A stretch of 25,639 nt of DNA, taken from contig CAYTOF010000033.1 in NCBI GenBank assembly GCA_964439435.1, forward strand, positions 1 through 25,639. The letters run 5' to 3'. This DNA comes from CAYTOF01 sp964439435. GTDB lineage: Bacteria > Bacillota > Clostridia > Oscillospirales > QAMX01. The notes under the pieces are model-generated. The model did not search any database and was not told where the DNA came from. It saw nothing but the letters and a program-made list of their open reading frames with translations. How positions within the stretch are numbered: position 1 is the first letter of the stretch; the number at the start of each line of letters is the position of its first letter. The position numbers and the translations under genes were made by a program. Positions 15,881-24,074 of this stretch are shown piece by piece.

Positions 15881-16402
15881 TTATTGGTCCACATCGACCT
15901 GGCCGAGCTCAAGCTCGACGATTGTGCCGCCAAACAGCATCGAGACTGAAACGCGTACTTTGTCTTTATCAGGCTCGATCTCCTCCACGATGCCATAAAA
16001 TCCCTCAAGGGGGCCATCGGTGATATGAACTCTGTCGCCGACTTTGTATTTCAAAGCAATTTCCTCGCGCTCAACACCAAATCTTGCGACTTCGGCATCA
16101 GTCAGCGGCACGGGCTTTGAACCCGGTCCCACAAAGCTTGTGACGCCGCGCACATTGCGCACGACATGCCAGCTTGTGTCGTTCATCACCATCTTGATAA
16201 GGACATATCCGGGAAATATTTTGCGCTCGATCTCCTCGCGCTTGTTGTCCTTTATCTCGGTGACCATTTCCGTTGGTATCATGACCTCTAAGATCATGTC
16301 ATGCAATTTACGGTTTTCAACGGTCTTTTCAATGGTGGTCGCGACTTTGTTTTCATATCCGGAGTATGTGTGAATCACATACCATTTAGCTTCATCAGCC
16401 AT
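15881..16402 (-). CDS. nusG: Transcription termination/antitermination protein NusG
   Basis: A 173-residue protein with the N-terminal NGN domain (KWYVIHTYSGYENKVATTIE, KIFPGYVLIKMVMND, VRNVRGVTSFVGPGSKPVPL), which binds RNA polymerase, and the C-terminal KOW domain (VGDRVHITDGPLEGFYGIVEEI). AAAGGAG precedes the ATG. It links transcription to Rho or ribosomes and affects pausing. Position after secE and before rplK is the standard one. Confidence 0.98.
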   Translation of the reverse strand: MADEAKWYVIHTYSGYENKVATTIEKTVENRKLHDMILEVMIPTEMVTEIKDNKREEIERKIFPGYVLIKMVMNDTSWHVVRNVRGVTSFVGPGSKPVPLTDAEVARFGVEREEIALKYKVGDRVHITDGPLEGFYGIVEEIEPDKDKVRVSVSMLFGGTIVELELGQVDVDQ

Positions 16403-16427
16403 TTCGTTCTCCTTTGGTATTTTCAGC

Positions 16428-16787
16428 TTAAAACAGGCCGATGAAAAGGGTTAGGCCGTTTCTAAACACCAAGTCAGCAACCACTATTAGGGTTCCGACG
16501 ATGATGACGACCGCTATGACAACCAATGTGTTGTTCACAACCTGTTTAAATGTAGGCCAAGTGACCTTTTTGGCTTCGCTTTTTACCTCGCGAAACCAGC
16601 GAGCAACTCTTTTGGCCGCACGCACAAATATGTTTTGTTTTTTGCCCGCACTCTTGGTCTTGGCGGGTTTTTTGACGGGCTTTGCTCCCGCGACATCTAA
16701 TTTATCCGACACCGCAGGTGATTTCTTTTGCACGGCAGGTTTTTGATTGCCTGAAACGGAACTTTTAGCTTTCTTTTTATCCGCCAC
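16428..16787 (-). CDS. secE: Preprotein translocase subunit SecE
   Basis: The conserved part is the C-terminal 60 residues: an amphipathic helix (RWFREVKSEAKKVTWPTFKQ) followed by one membrane helix (NTLVVIAVVIIVGTLIVVAD). SecE stabilises SecY in the translocon. The N-terminal part, about 58 residues rich in Lys, Ala and Ser (KKKAKSSVSGNQKPAVQKK), is longer than in minimal SecE and probably disordered. The start is set at the GTG at 16787, because AAAGG is nine bases upstream; the other GTG at 16796 would sit directly on that site. The protein is then 119 residues. The gene is 36 bases after rpmG. Confidence 0.93.
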   Translation of the reverse strand: MADKKKAKSSVSGNQKPAVQKKSPAVSDKLDVAGAKPVKKPAKTKSAGKKQNIFVRAAKRVARWFREVKSEAKKVTWPTFKQVVNNTLVVIAVVIIVGTLIVVADLVFRNGLTLFIGLF

Positions 16788-16823
16788 TCCTGTCACCCTT
16801 TCGTATAATCTGGTTCTGTGGAC

Positions 16824-16973
16824 CTATTTGGTCTCACGGTGCGGCGTATGCTTGCGGCAGAATCTGCAGTATTTGTTCCGCTCAAGCCGGTCCGGTGTGT
16901 GTTTTTTGTTCTTTACCGTATCGTAATTCCGCTGTTTGCACTCCGTGCATGCGAGAGTGATTCTAACTCTCAT
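16824..16973 (-). CDS. rpmG: 50S ribosomal protein L33, zinc-ribbon form
   Basis: A 49-residue gene, easily missed because of its size. It reads MRVRITLACTECKQRNY and ends HTPHRETK, with two CxxC pairs at Cys9/Cys12 and Cys36/Cys39, the zinc-binding (C+) form of L33. The ATG at 16973 follows GGGAGGTG at eight bases. It is the first gene of the rpmG-secE-nusG-rplKA operon, about 72 bases after the predicted transcription start. Zinc-binding L33 is commonly paired with a zinc-free copy elsewhere; that cannot be seen here. Confidence 0.96.
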   Translation of the reverse strand: MRVRITLACTECKQRNYDTVKNKKHTPDRLERNKYCRFCRKHTPHRETK

Positions 16974-17051
16974 AGTTTCGGCACCTCCCTTAAAGTTTTG
17001 CCTCCCTAAAAAAGGTCATAAAAAAAGCACCTTCTTTCATAGGTAAAACAT

Positions 17052-17080
17052 ATTATAGCACGCACAGGGCGCAATGTCAA
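17052..17080 (-). promoter_or_regulatory. Consensus sigma-A promoter of the ribosomal operon
   Basis: On the - strand TTGACA (17080-17075), a spacer of exactly 17 bases and TATAAT (17057-17052), with an extended -10 TGC. Both hexamers are perfect. Predicted start near 17045. It drives rpmG-secE-nusG-rplK-rplA and onward, and is divergent from the rny promoter 150 bases away. Confidence 0.95.
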
Positions 17081-17211
17081 CACATTTTAGCGGTATTTGG
17101 CGAAATTCTCGAAGAGAATTTTCCTGCAAATCCTTAAAAAAAGTACTCAATTTATAAAGTATGGGGCACGGGCGTTTGTTTTATGCCTGAGCAGATTAGA
17201 TGTTAATATTC

Positions 17212-17240
17212 TTGACTTATTTCACGCCGTTGTGTACAAT
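17212..17240 (+). promoter_or_regulatory. Sigma-A promoter of the rny operon
   Basis: TTGACT (17212-17217), 17 bases, TACAAT (17235-17240). Predicted start near 17247, giving a leader of about 257 bases before rny. The 17081-17211 stretch between the two divergent promoters holds nothing else recognisable. Confidence 0.85.
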
Positions 17241-17246
17241 ATTGGT

Positions 17247-17503
17247 GTATGATTTTAAGGCGGGTCAGCTCGGCATAGAAATGCGGATTTTTAGCCGCAA
17301 CCGAGCATCTCGTTTCAAATACGGAGACCAAGCTTTCTATATTTTCTTTAAGTATACATTTTACTATAAATAGAGCCCGCGCTCAAGGTGTCTCTTTGAC
17401 ATTTTTGGGGTATGGGCATCCTTGCTAATGTATAAATAATCAAAAATTATAAAGCATCTCCGGACGATCATAACTAACTATGTACTGGAGTGCTTTTTAT
17501 TTT
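17247..17503 (+). promoter_or_regulatory. Long structured 5' leader of rny
   Basis: A 257-base untranslated leader. GCTCGG (17268-17273) pairs with CCGAGC (17301-17306), enclosing TGCGG (17282-17286)/CCGCA (17295-17299). The middle (about 17330-17450) is A/T-rich and unstructured by eye. A final hairpin (17451-17496) contains the rny ribosome binding site. No known riboswitch consensus was recognised. Confidence 0.55.
17451..17503 (+). terminator. Terminator-like hairpin that sequesters the rny ribosome binding site
   Basis: Left arm 17451-17463 (AAAGCATCTCCGG) pairs with right arm 17485-17496 (CTGGAGTGCTTT): 12 pairs with one bulged T and one G-U pair, around a 21-base loop. TTTTTATTTT follows (17494-17503). 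The GGAG at 17487-17490 is the only good ribosome binding site for the ATG at 17504 and is fully paired, so the hairpin could act as a terminator or block translation. Confidence 0.6.
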
Positions 17504-19057
17504 ATGGAATTGTTTCTTAAGTATATTCTACCCGCCCTTATTTTAGTGCTCGTAGCTGTTGCGTTTTTCTTTATCGGTGTTGTCACCAGAAAAAAAGTTG
17601 CTGAAAAAGAAATTCACAGCGCAGAGGAAGAGGCAAGGCGCATACTCAACGACGCGATAAAGACAGCGGAGACGAAAAAGCGAGAGGCCTTGTTGGAGGC
17701 CAAAGAGGAGATACTAAAGGCCAAAAACGACCAAGAAAAAGAAATCAAAGAGAGAAGAGCCGACCTGACCAAACAGGAGCGCAGGCTGGCACAAAAAGAC
17801 GAAACCTTAGATAAGAAAATTGACAATCTGGACGCCAAAGAAGAGGTTCTACAAAATAAATTAAAAGAAGCCGAATGCGCCGTGGCGGAAGCCTGTGCCT
17901 TCAAGCAAGAGCAGATTTTAGAACTGGAACGCATTTCAGGCTATACCAGTGAAGAGGCCAAGGCCCATATCCTCAAGTCCGTCGAAGACGAAGCTCGCAG
18001 AGACAAGGCGCTTAAATTGCGGGAGATTGAGCAGGGATTGAAGGACGAGGCTGACAACCTGTCACGGGACATTTTAGCTCGTGCCATTCAACGCACCTCC
18101 TCGGACTATGTGGCTGAAGTGACCGTTTCCGTGGTACCCCTGCCAAATGACGAGATGAAAGGGCGCATCATAGGCAGAGAAGGCCGAAACATCCGCGCCA
18201 TAGAGCAGGTGACAGGTGTCGACCTCATCATAGACGACACACCCGAAGCCATCACATTGTCCTGCTTTGACCCCGTGCGAAGAGAAGTTGCCCGTCTTGC
18301 CCTGGAGAGACTCATAGCAGACGGCAGAATCCATCCGGCTCGCATAGAGGAGATGGTGGAGAAAGCACGGCGCGATATCGACGCAACTATAAAATCAGAG
18401 GGCGAGCGGGCGGTGTTTGAGGTCGGTGTGCACGGCATACACCCCGAGCTCATCAAAATACTGGGCAGGCTGCGCTTTCGCTCCAGCTATGGGCAAAACG
18501 CACTGCGGCATTCCATCGAGGTTGCTCTGCTTGCGGGGCATTTGGCCGTTGAGCTCGGTGCGGATGCGGCGATTGCCAAGCGGGCAGGGTTGCTTCACGA
18601 CATCGGAAAAGCGCTTGACCATGAAATCGAGGGTTCCCATGTTGCCATAGGCGTTGACATCGCCAAAAGATACAAAGAGCATTTTGAAGTTTTACACTCA
18701 ATAGAATCCCATCACGGGGACGTGGAGGCCCGAACCATCACGGCATTCATTGTGGACGCTGCGGACGGCATCTCTGCTGCCAGACCGGGCGCAAGGCGTG
18801 AAAACCTTGAGGCGTATATCCGCAGACTGGAAAGGCTTGAAGAGCTGTCCAACTCCTTCCCAGGCGTTGAGAGGTCCTTTGCCATTCAGGCGGGCAGGGA
18901 AGTGCGCATCATGGTCAAGCCCGAGATGGTTGATGACGACTCCATGATTTTACTTGCTCATGACCTTGCCAAAAAGATAGAAGCAGACCTTGAGTATCCG
19001 GGTCAGATAAAGATAAGCATAATCAGAGAGACAAGAGCCGTTGATTACGCCAAGTAA
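17504..19057 (+). CDS. rny: Ribonuclease Y
   Basis: A 517-residue membrane-bound endoribonuclease that initiates mRNA decay in Bacillota. Domains: N-terminal membrane helix (residues about 4-26, LKYILPALILVLVAVAFFF), a long charged coiled coil (about 30-200), a KH RNA-binding domain with GRIIGREGRNIRAIEQVTG from residue 220, and an HD phosphohydrolase domain with His336 and the His365-Asp366 pair (LLHDIGKA), then the HHGDVEA segment. The start is set at 17504 (MELFLKY) because it has GGAG 13 bases upstream and gives the usual family start; a frame from the ATG at 17480 has no ribosome binding site. It opens the zapA-dut-maf-mre cluster, and its expression is probably tuned by the hairpin over its ribosome binding site. 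Confidence 0.97.
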   Translation: MELFLKYILPALILVLVAVAFFFIGVVTRKKVAEKEIHSAEEEARRILNDAIKTAETKKREALLEAKEEILKAKNDQEKEIKERRADLTKQERRLAQKDETLDKKIDNLDAKEEVLQNKLKEAECAVAEACAFKQEQILELERISGYTSEEAKAHILKSVEDEARRDKALKLREIEQGLKDEADNLSRDILARAIQRTSSDYVAEVTVSVVPLPNDEMKGRIIGREGRNIRAIEQVTGVDLIIDDTPEAITLSCFDPVRREVARLALERLIADGRIHPARIEEMVEKARRDIDATIKSEGERAVFEVGVHGIHPELIKILGRLRFRSSYGQNALRHSIEVALLAGHLAVELGADAAIAKRAGLLHDIGKALDHEIEGSHVAIGVDIAKRYKEHFEVLHSIESHHGDVEARTITAFIVDAADGISAARPGARRENLEAYIRRLERLEELSNSFPGVERSFAIQAGREVRIMVKPEMVDDDSMILLAHDLAKKIEADLEYPGQIKISIIRETRAVDYAK

Positions 19058-19113
19058 AAATCGGCTTTGGGCATATGAAAATATGGAAGGGATATAAGAA
19101 AGGGGTATATGGT

Positions 19114-19464
19114 ATGTCACACAGGGTGAGCGTGACCGTGGGAGGCACAAAATACAATTTGATTTCCGAAGACCCACCGGAATATGTCCAAGAAATCTCC
19201 CGATACTTCGATGAGAAATACGACAATGTCACGAAAAAAGGCCGCATACCGACACTGTCGGCGGCGATACTTGCGGGGCTGACCGTAACAGATGAGTATT
19301 TTAAATCCCGAAGTTCCGTTGACAGCCTTGTCAACCAGATAAAGGAATATGTGGCGGAAACCACACGCAATCGCAGCGAGATAGGCGAGCTGCGCCGCGA
19401 GCTTGAAAGAACCAAGGCTGAGCTGGAGCGCTGCAGGGAGAGGCTGGGCAATGGGAAACCTTAA
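19114..19464 (+). CDS. zapA: Cell division protein ZapA
   Basis: A 116-residue protein with the ZapA head domain (RVSVTVGGTKYNLISEDPPEYVQEIS, YDNVTKKGRIPTLSAAILAGL) and a C-terminal coiled coil (RSEIGELRRELERTKAELERC). ZapA bundles FtsZ filaments at the division site. The ATG at 19114 follows AAAGGGG and gives the normal family start; the frame extends 13 codons upstream without a good site. It is often found between a tRNA-synthetase or RNase Y gene and other genes in Bacillota. It overlaps dut by 14 bases. Confidence 0.9.
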   Translation: MSHRVSVTVGGTKYNLISEDPPEYVQEISRYFDEKYDNVTKKGRIPTLSAAILAGLTVTDEYFKSRSSVDSLVNQIKEYVAETTRNRSEIGELRRELERTKAELERCRERLGNGKP

Positions 19465-19900
19465 GGTCAAAATAAAGCTGCTGAAAAAAGACATGCCTCT
19501 GCCAAGTTATGAGAGCGACGGCGCTGCCGCAATGGATTTGCGCGCTGCCATCACTGAGCCTTTGGTGATAAACCCCGGAGAGAGGGCACTGGTCCCTACG
19601 GGGATAGCCATCTGCTTGCCAAATGAGCACGTGGGCGCCTTTATCTTTGCCCGCAGCGGACTGGGGACGAAGCACGGCATCGCCCTGGCAAACGGTGTCG
19701 GTGTTATAGACAGCGACTACCGCGGGGAGATATGTGCCGGGCTCATAAACCTCTCGGACAAGGCCTATACGATTAACCCCATGGACCGTATTGCGCAGAT
19801 GGCGTTTTTGCCCGTGAGCCGCGCTGTTTTCGAAGTTGTGGAGGAGTTGCCAAGCACGGAACGCAGCGGTGGCGGTTTTGGCTCCACCGGTGTGAGGTGA
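19451..19900 (+). CDS. dut: Deoxyuridine 5'-triphosphate nucleotidohydrolase (dUTPase)
   Basis: A 149-residue trimeric-type dUTPase that turns dUTP into dUMP and pyrophosphate. All five motifs are visible: AAAMDLRA, FARSGLGTKHG, NGVGVIDSDYRGEI with the catalytic Asp, DRIAQM, and the C-terminal RSGGGFGSTG that closes over the substrate. The ATG at 19451 is inside the end of zapA in another frame; GGGAGAGGC lies upstream. A longer frame to 19403 has no support. The stop overlaps the maf start region. Confidence 0.97.
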   Translation: MGNLKVKIKLLKKDMPLPSYESDGAAAMDLRAAITEPLVINPGERALVPTGIAICLPNEHVGAFIFARSGLGTKHGIALANGVGVIDSDYRGEICAGLINLSDKAYTINPMDRIAQMAFLPVSRAVFEVVEELPSTERSGGGFGSTGVR

Positions 19901-19902
19901 GC

Positions 19903-20481
19903 ATGATCGGACGCATTGTGCTGGCCTCCGCCTCACCCAGACGCGCCGAGCTTTTGAAAAAGATCGGCATAGATGACTTTGTCGTCCGCCCGACGGATAC
20001 GGATGAAGTGCCGCCGAAGGGAATCTCCCCGAAGGAGATTGCCAAAACACTCAGTTTCAAAAAAGCGGAGGCTGTGGCAGCTTTCTCAAAGCCTTTGGAC
20101 ATTGTCATTGCCGCGGACACGATTGTCATTTGTGACGGGAAAATACTTGGCAAACCCACAGATGATGAAGATGCCTTCAAAATTCTATCCATGCTCTCGG
20201 GTAGAGCCCATGAGGTGATCACAGGAGTCTGTGTTCGGCGCGGGGATGTTATATTGACCCACGCTGAATGCACAAAGGTGGTCTTTCGCAGGCTTTCGCA
20301 AAGCGAAATACAAAGCTATATTGGAAGCAGCGAAGGAGTTGACAAAGCCGGCAGCTATGGTGTGCAGGGTCTTGGCGCAATCTTAGTTTCTCGCATTGAA
20401 GGTGACTTCTACAATGTGGTGGGACTGCCTCTCTGTGCTTTGGCATCAATGCTTGAGACCTTTGGTGTACGGATTTTATAG
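19903..20481 (+). CDS. maf: Maf family nucleoside triphosphate pyrophosphatase
   Basis: A 192-residue Maf protein with the N-terminal SASPRR motif (residues 9-14), AADTIV, GKPTDDEDA, SGRAHEVITGV and the later GVDKAGSYGVQGLGA motif. Family members hydrolyse dTTP, UTP or modified nucleotides, and maf sits by mreBCD in many Bacillota. The ATG at 19903 is preceded by GAGGTGA that is close; a GTG at 19897 two codons upstream is an alternative. Start overlap with dut indicates coupled translation. No radC or mreB follows, unlike the common order maf-radC-mreB-mreC. Confidence 0.95.
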   Translation: MIGRIVLASASPRRAELLKKIGIDDFVVRPTDTDEVPPKGISPKEIAKTLSFKKAEAVAAFSKPLDIVIAADTIVICDGKILGKPTDDEDAFKILSMLSGRAHEVITGVCVRRGDVILTHAECTKVVFRRLSQSEIQSYIGSSEGVDKAGSYGVQGLGAILVSRIEGDFYNVVGLPLCALASMLETFGVRIL

Positions 20482-20543
20482 CCTGCCTGACCATTTGAAT
20501 GTGTTTTCAAGCAGACGATTTGACAGAGAGGGCGGAACTCTAC

Positions 20544-21392
20544 ATGCGCGATTTCTTTAAAAACAAGCTTACGATAGCGGCGATAGTGATCATTGTCCTG
20601 GTTTTGATCACTTCGGCGCTACTTATGATATTTACCGACAGCAATACGGCAGCGCACAAGGTTGCCGGCACCATTGTCTATCCATTTCAACGCCTCTTTA
20701 CGGCAGCGCGCAGCGGGGTGACCAAATTCATCTCGGCACAGACAAGATACAACGAGCTTTTGGATGAAAACGAAGCCCTGAAAGAACAGATACGAGAGAT
20801 GGATGCCCTGGTGCGAAATGCCGAGCAGTACAAGCTGGACAACGACCGTCTGCGGGAGTTGCTGGATATGCGAATTAAAAATCCGGAAAAGACCATCCAC
20901 TCAGCCCTCATCATCGCCTGGAATGACACGAACTGGAGCTCTGTCTTCACGATAAACAAAGGCACCAAAGACGATGTGGCAAAGGGCAACTGCGTGCTGA
21001 CAGAGGATGGCCTTGTGGGCATAGTCACAAGGGCTGAGGAGAATTTTGCCGAAGTCAGCACAATCATAGATACGACCACGAGCATCGGAGCTGTTGCGGC
21101 GCGTACGGGAGTGATGGCGTTGGCACGAGGCAACTTTGAGCTCATGAAACAAAACAAATTAAAACTTTTAAACATCGCCTCGGGCAGCGACGTCAAACCC
21201 GGTGACTATATCATGACATCGGGAGTCGGCACCCTCATTCCGCCGGACATTCTCATCGGCAGAGTGGACTATGTCGAGGCGGAAAGCCACGGTATGAGCG
21301 ATTATGCTGTGATAGTGCCCGCAGTGAACATGGCGGATTTTAAAAACATCTCCGATGTTTTTGTCATAACCGACTTTGAAGCCGCCAATTGA
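20544..21392 (+). CDS. mreC: Rod shape-determining protein MreC
   Basis: A 282-residue protein with an N-terminal membrane helix (residues about 9-30, AAIVIIVLVLITSALLM), a coiled coil (about 65-110, NELLDENEALKEQIREMDAL) and the extracytoplasmic beta-domain with IINKGTKDDVAKG-like and GVGTLIPPDILIGRV segments. MreC scaffolds the cell-wall elongation complex with MreD, PBP2 and RodA. The start is set at the ATG at 20544 (MRDFFKNK), with GAGGG upstream; a GTG at 20499 would add an implausible polar head. It is followed by mreD after 18 bases. mreB is absent upstream. Confidence 0.95.
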   Translation: MRDFFKNKLTIAAIVIIVLVLITSALLMIFTDSNTAAHKVAGTIVYPFQRLFTAARSGVTKFISAQTRYNELLDENEALKEQIREMDALVRNAEQYKLDNDRLRELLDMRIKNPEKTIHSALIIAWNDTNWSSVFTINKGTKDDVAKGNCVLTEDGLVGIVTRAEENFAEVSTIIDTTTSIGAVAARTGVMALARGNFELMKQNKLKLLNIASGSDVKPGDYIMTSGVGTLIPPDILIGRVDYVEAESHGMSDYAVIVPAVNMADFKNISDVFVITDFEAAN

Positions 21393-21410
21393 TATGTATA
21401 TGAAGTATTT

Positions 21411-21950
21411 ATGGGTAAAATCATGAAAGACAACAATACAACCATTTTGATAAAAGCCTTGGTCACGGTTTTTCTCGTGATTATCACCTCCGCAGCGGAG
21501 ACCTCGTTGTTTCCCTATATGCGTATTTTCGGTGCAGTGCCCTCTGTGCTCATTTATATAGTGGCTGCACTCGCCGTCTTCGAAGGGCCCATGGCGGGGC
21601 TGCTTTGCGGATTTTTAGCGGGTTTTTTCACTGACGGTGCGGGAGGGCAAAGCCTTTCCTATTACACCTTTGCGATGATGTTTTCGGGTGTTGCTGCAGG
21701 TTTGCTCTCGCCCTCCATGTTCAAAAAGCGCATGCCCACCGCATTGGGTTGGGGGGCGGCAATGTGGTTTGTCATCGAGTTTTTGAGATTTTTCGTGGAG
21801 ATATACATGTTTGGCCATGCGGGATTGACCGCCCTGTTTTCGGTCCTGTTCCCCGCATTTTTTGCCTCCCTTATATTTGCACCGCTTTTTGTGTGGCCCA
21901 TATCGGCTATGTACAGAAGGATGAAGAAAGACCCGGGGCTTTTCAGATAA
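21411..21950 (+). CDS. mreD: Rod shape-determining protein MreD
   Basis: A 179-residue membrane protein with about five hydrophobic helices (residues 13-30, 42-60, 60-78, 85-103, 118-165) and the MreD-type sequence GAVPSVLIYIVAALAVFEGPMAGLLCGFLAGFFTDG. It works in the elongation complex with MreC. The start is not well fixed: the ATG at 21411 has only a weak GAAG upstream, and the ATG at 21423 is an alternative. Gene order mreC-mreD-PBP2 is standard. Confidence 0.93.
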   Translation: MGKIMKDNNTTILIKALVTVFLVIITSAAETSLFPYMRIFGAVPSVLIYIVAALAVFEGPMAGLLCGFLAGFFTDGAGGQSLSYYTFAMMFSGVAAGLLSPSMFKKRMPTALGWGAAMWFVIEFLRFFVEIYMFGHAGLTALFSVLFPAFFASLIFAPLFVWPISAMYRRMKKDPGLFR

Positions 21951-21979
21951 GGAAATTGCCAAAAGGGCAGAGGTTATAG

Positions 21980-24049
21980 ATGAACAAAGCCAAATTATTA
22001 ATATGGCGCACGGCCTTTGTGGGCGCGGTGGCTCTGGCACTTGCCGTTGTCATGAGCCTAAATCTTGCAAGGTTGCAGCTTTCAGCGGCCCTGCAGCCGG
22101 GTAGCGCTGTGAAAAGCACAGTGAAAACAAAGTCATATACGGTGACTACGCAGGCCATGCGCGGGCAAGTTTATGACAGATACGGCAGACCGCTCATAAC
22201 AAACACGGTCATATACAATACAGTGATAGACTATGCGCTCTGGGACAGGTCAAATCAAAATGAGAATCTATTGAACATCATAAGCGTTCTGGCTGATTAT
22301 GGGATAGAGCACACAGACCTGCTTCCCTTGTCGGAGGACGGTCTGTCTTTTACGGAGAATTGGCAGGGAGAGAAAAAGAGCACAAAGTTTCAGGCCTATT
22401 TGAAAGAGCGCGGTTGGTCTGAGGAGTTGGATGCGCAGGAGCTGTTTTCGAAGCTTTCCGAGCATTACAATATACCAAGAGAGTGGAGCAACACCACTGC
22501 ACGGACGGTGGTTGGAATACACTATGAATTTTGGCGCACAGAATTTTCCACAATAGCGCCTTATCTGCTGGTCAAAGATATAGATCAAGAGCTGATCTCT
22601 GTATTTGGGGACATGCGGTCGCAGATCCCCGCACTGCGCATTGCTCCCTCCTTTGTACGCGGCTACGAAACGGAATATGCGGCGCATATATTGGGCAGGG
22701 TAGGCACAATCTTTGCCGAAGAGTATGAAGCGCTTTCAGCCAAGGGCTACAAGATGAACGATATAGTGGGCAAAGACGGCGCGGAAAAGGCCTTTGAGGA
22801 GAGCTTGCGCGGTATAGACGGCACCACACGTTATCTGATAGACGAGGACGGCAGAGTGGTTGAAATCGCCGAGAGCACGGAGGCCAAGGCAGGGGACAAC
22901 ATCATGTTGACCCTTGACTTGTCACTGCAAAAAGTTCTTGAAAATGCCCTGCGCAACCAGATTGAGTCAATGCGTGCAGAGGCGCTTGAGGACGAGGAAA
23001 AGCCCCAGGATGTGGAGGGTGGCGCCGCCGTCGTGATAGATGTGAACACGGGGGAGATATTGGCCATCGCATCCTACCCGACCTATGATATCACCAGGTT
23101 TTCAGAGCTTTACAACGAGATGCTGGAGGACCCATATAAGCCCATGTTCAACCGAGCTCTGAGCGGTATATACTCGCCGGGCTCTGTCTTTAAGATGGTC
23201 ACCTCCATTGCGGGTCTTGAACTCGGCATAATCAAGCCCGATACAATCATCGTGGACACGGGCAGATATACATACTATAAGGACTATCAGCCGACATGTT
23301 GGATTTACAGCCAATACGGCATCACCCATGGACCTGAAAATGTGGTGAGTGCGATACGCGACTCCTGCAATGTGTTCTTTTTCGACGTGGGACGGCAGAT
23401 AGGCATAGAAAAGTTGTCAGAATATGCCATGCAATTTGGCTTTGGAGCGCTGACGGGAGTTGAGCTGCCCGGAGAGATGCGCGGATATGTGGCATCCCCT
23501 TCGGCAAAGAGGGCCTTGAATGCGGGAGCATGGGTGGACGGTGACACCCTCCAAGCCGCCATAGGCCAGGCGCAAAACCTCTTCACACCGCTGCAGATGG
23601 CAAATTATATAGCTACATTGGTAAATGGCGGCACGCGCTACGAGACGCATCTTTTGAAATACGTCTGTGCCCATGACTTTTCTTCGATTGTCTCCGCCAC
23701 TCAGTCGGTCATTTCAAACAGAATAGAGATGTCCGAGACAACATATAAGACCGTGATGGAGGGGATGTGGGAGGTTACGGAAAACGGCACCGCCGCGCAG
23801 GCATTCCGCAATTATCCCATCCATGTTGGGGGAAAGACAGGATCTGCGCAGGTGTCCAAAGGGACAGCCAACGGCGTTTTCTGTGCCTTTGCCCCCTTTG
23901 AAAAACCGGAAATCGCCGTTGTAGTAGTTGTAGAACACGGCGGCTCAGGCAACAAAATCGCCCCTGTGGCTCGCTCTGTTTTCGATGCCTACTTTTCAAC
24001 GGAACGAGCTTTGGAGCTTGAAAGACTGGAAAACATGCCGCTTTCATAA
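21980..24049 (+). CDS. mrdA: Penicillin-binding protein 2 (transpeptidase of the elongation complex)
   Basis: A 689-residue class B penicillin-binding protein. It has a membrane helix at residues about 9-30, a pedestal/dimer domain beginning RGQVYDRYGRPLITN, and the transpeptidase domain with all three active-site motifs: SVFK with Ser402 and Lys405, SCN at 462-464, and KTG at 619-621 (GGKTGSAQ). It cross-links peptidoglycan during side-wall growth, outside the membrane. GAGG lies upstream of the ATG at 21980. Its place after mreD supports an elongation role over a division (FtsI) or sporulation (SpoVD) role. No rodA follows. Confidence 0.95.
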   Translation: MNKAKLLIWRTAFVGAVALALAVVMSLNLARLQLSAALQPGSAVKSTVKTKSYTVTTQAMRGQVYDRYGRPLITNTVIYNTVIDYALWDRSNQNENLLNIISVLADYGIEHTDLLPLSEDGLSFTENWQGEKKSTKFQAYLKERGWSEELDAQELFSKLSEHYNIPREWSNTTARTVVGIHYEFWRTEFSTIAPYLLVKDIDQELISVFGDMRSQIPALRIAPSFVRGYETEYAAHILGRVGTIFAEEYEALSAKGYKMNDIVGKDGAEKAFEESLRGIDGTTRYLIDEDGRVVEIAESTEAKAGDNIMLTLDLSLQKVLENALRNQIESMRAEALEDEEKPQDVEGGAAVVIDVNTGEILAIASYPTYDITRFSELYNEMLEDPYKPMFNRALSGIYSPGSVFKMVTSIAGLELGIIKPDTIIVDTGRYTYYKDYQPTCWIYSQYGITHGPENVVSAIRDSCNVFFFDVGRQIGIEKLSEYAMQFGFGALTGVELPGEMRGYVASPSAKRALNAGAWVDGDTLQAAIGQAQNLFTPLQMANYIATLVNGGTRYETHLLKYVCAHDFSSIVSATQSVISNRIEMSETTYKTVMEGMWEVTENGTAAQAFRNYPIHVGGKTGSAQVSKGTANGVFCAFAPFEKPEIAVVVVVEHGGSGNKIAPVARSVFDAYFSTERALELERLENMPLS

Positions 24050-24074
24050 AGAATCGAGCGAAGGAGAAACTCAC

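Noticed and set aside
16990..17040. 16-codon leader ORF (- strand) between the ribosomal promoter and rpmG
   Set aside because: It starts only about five bases after the predicted transcription start and has no ribosome binding site; the composition reflects A/T-rich leader sequence.
17341..17450. Second promoter candidate before rny (TTGACA at about 17397 with TATAAA near 17431)
   Set aside because: Spacer of about 23 bases is too long for sigma-A; the TTGACT-17-TACAAT promoter at 17212 is far better.
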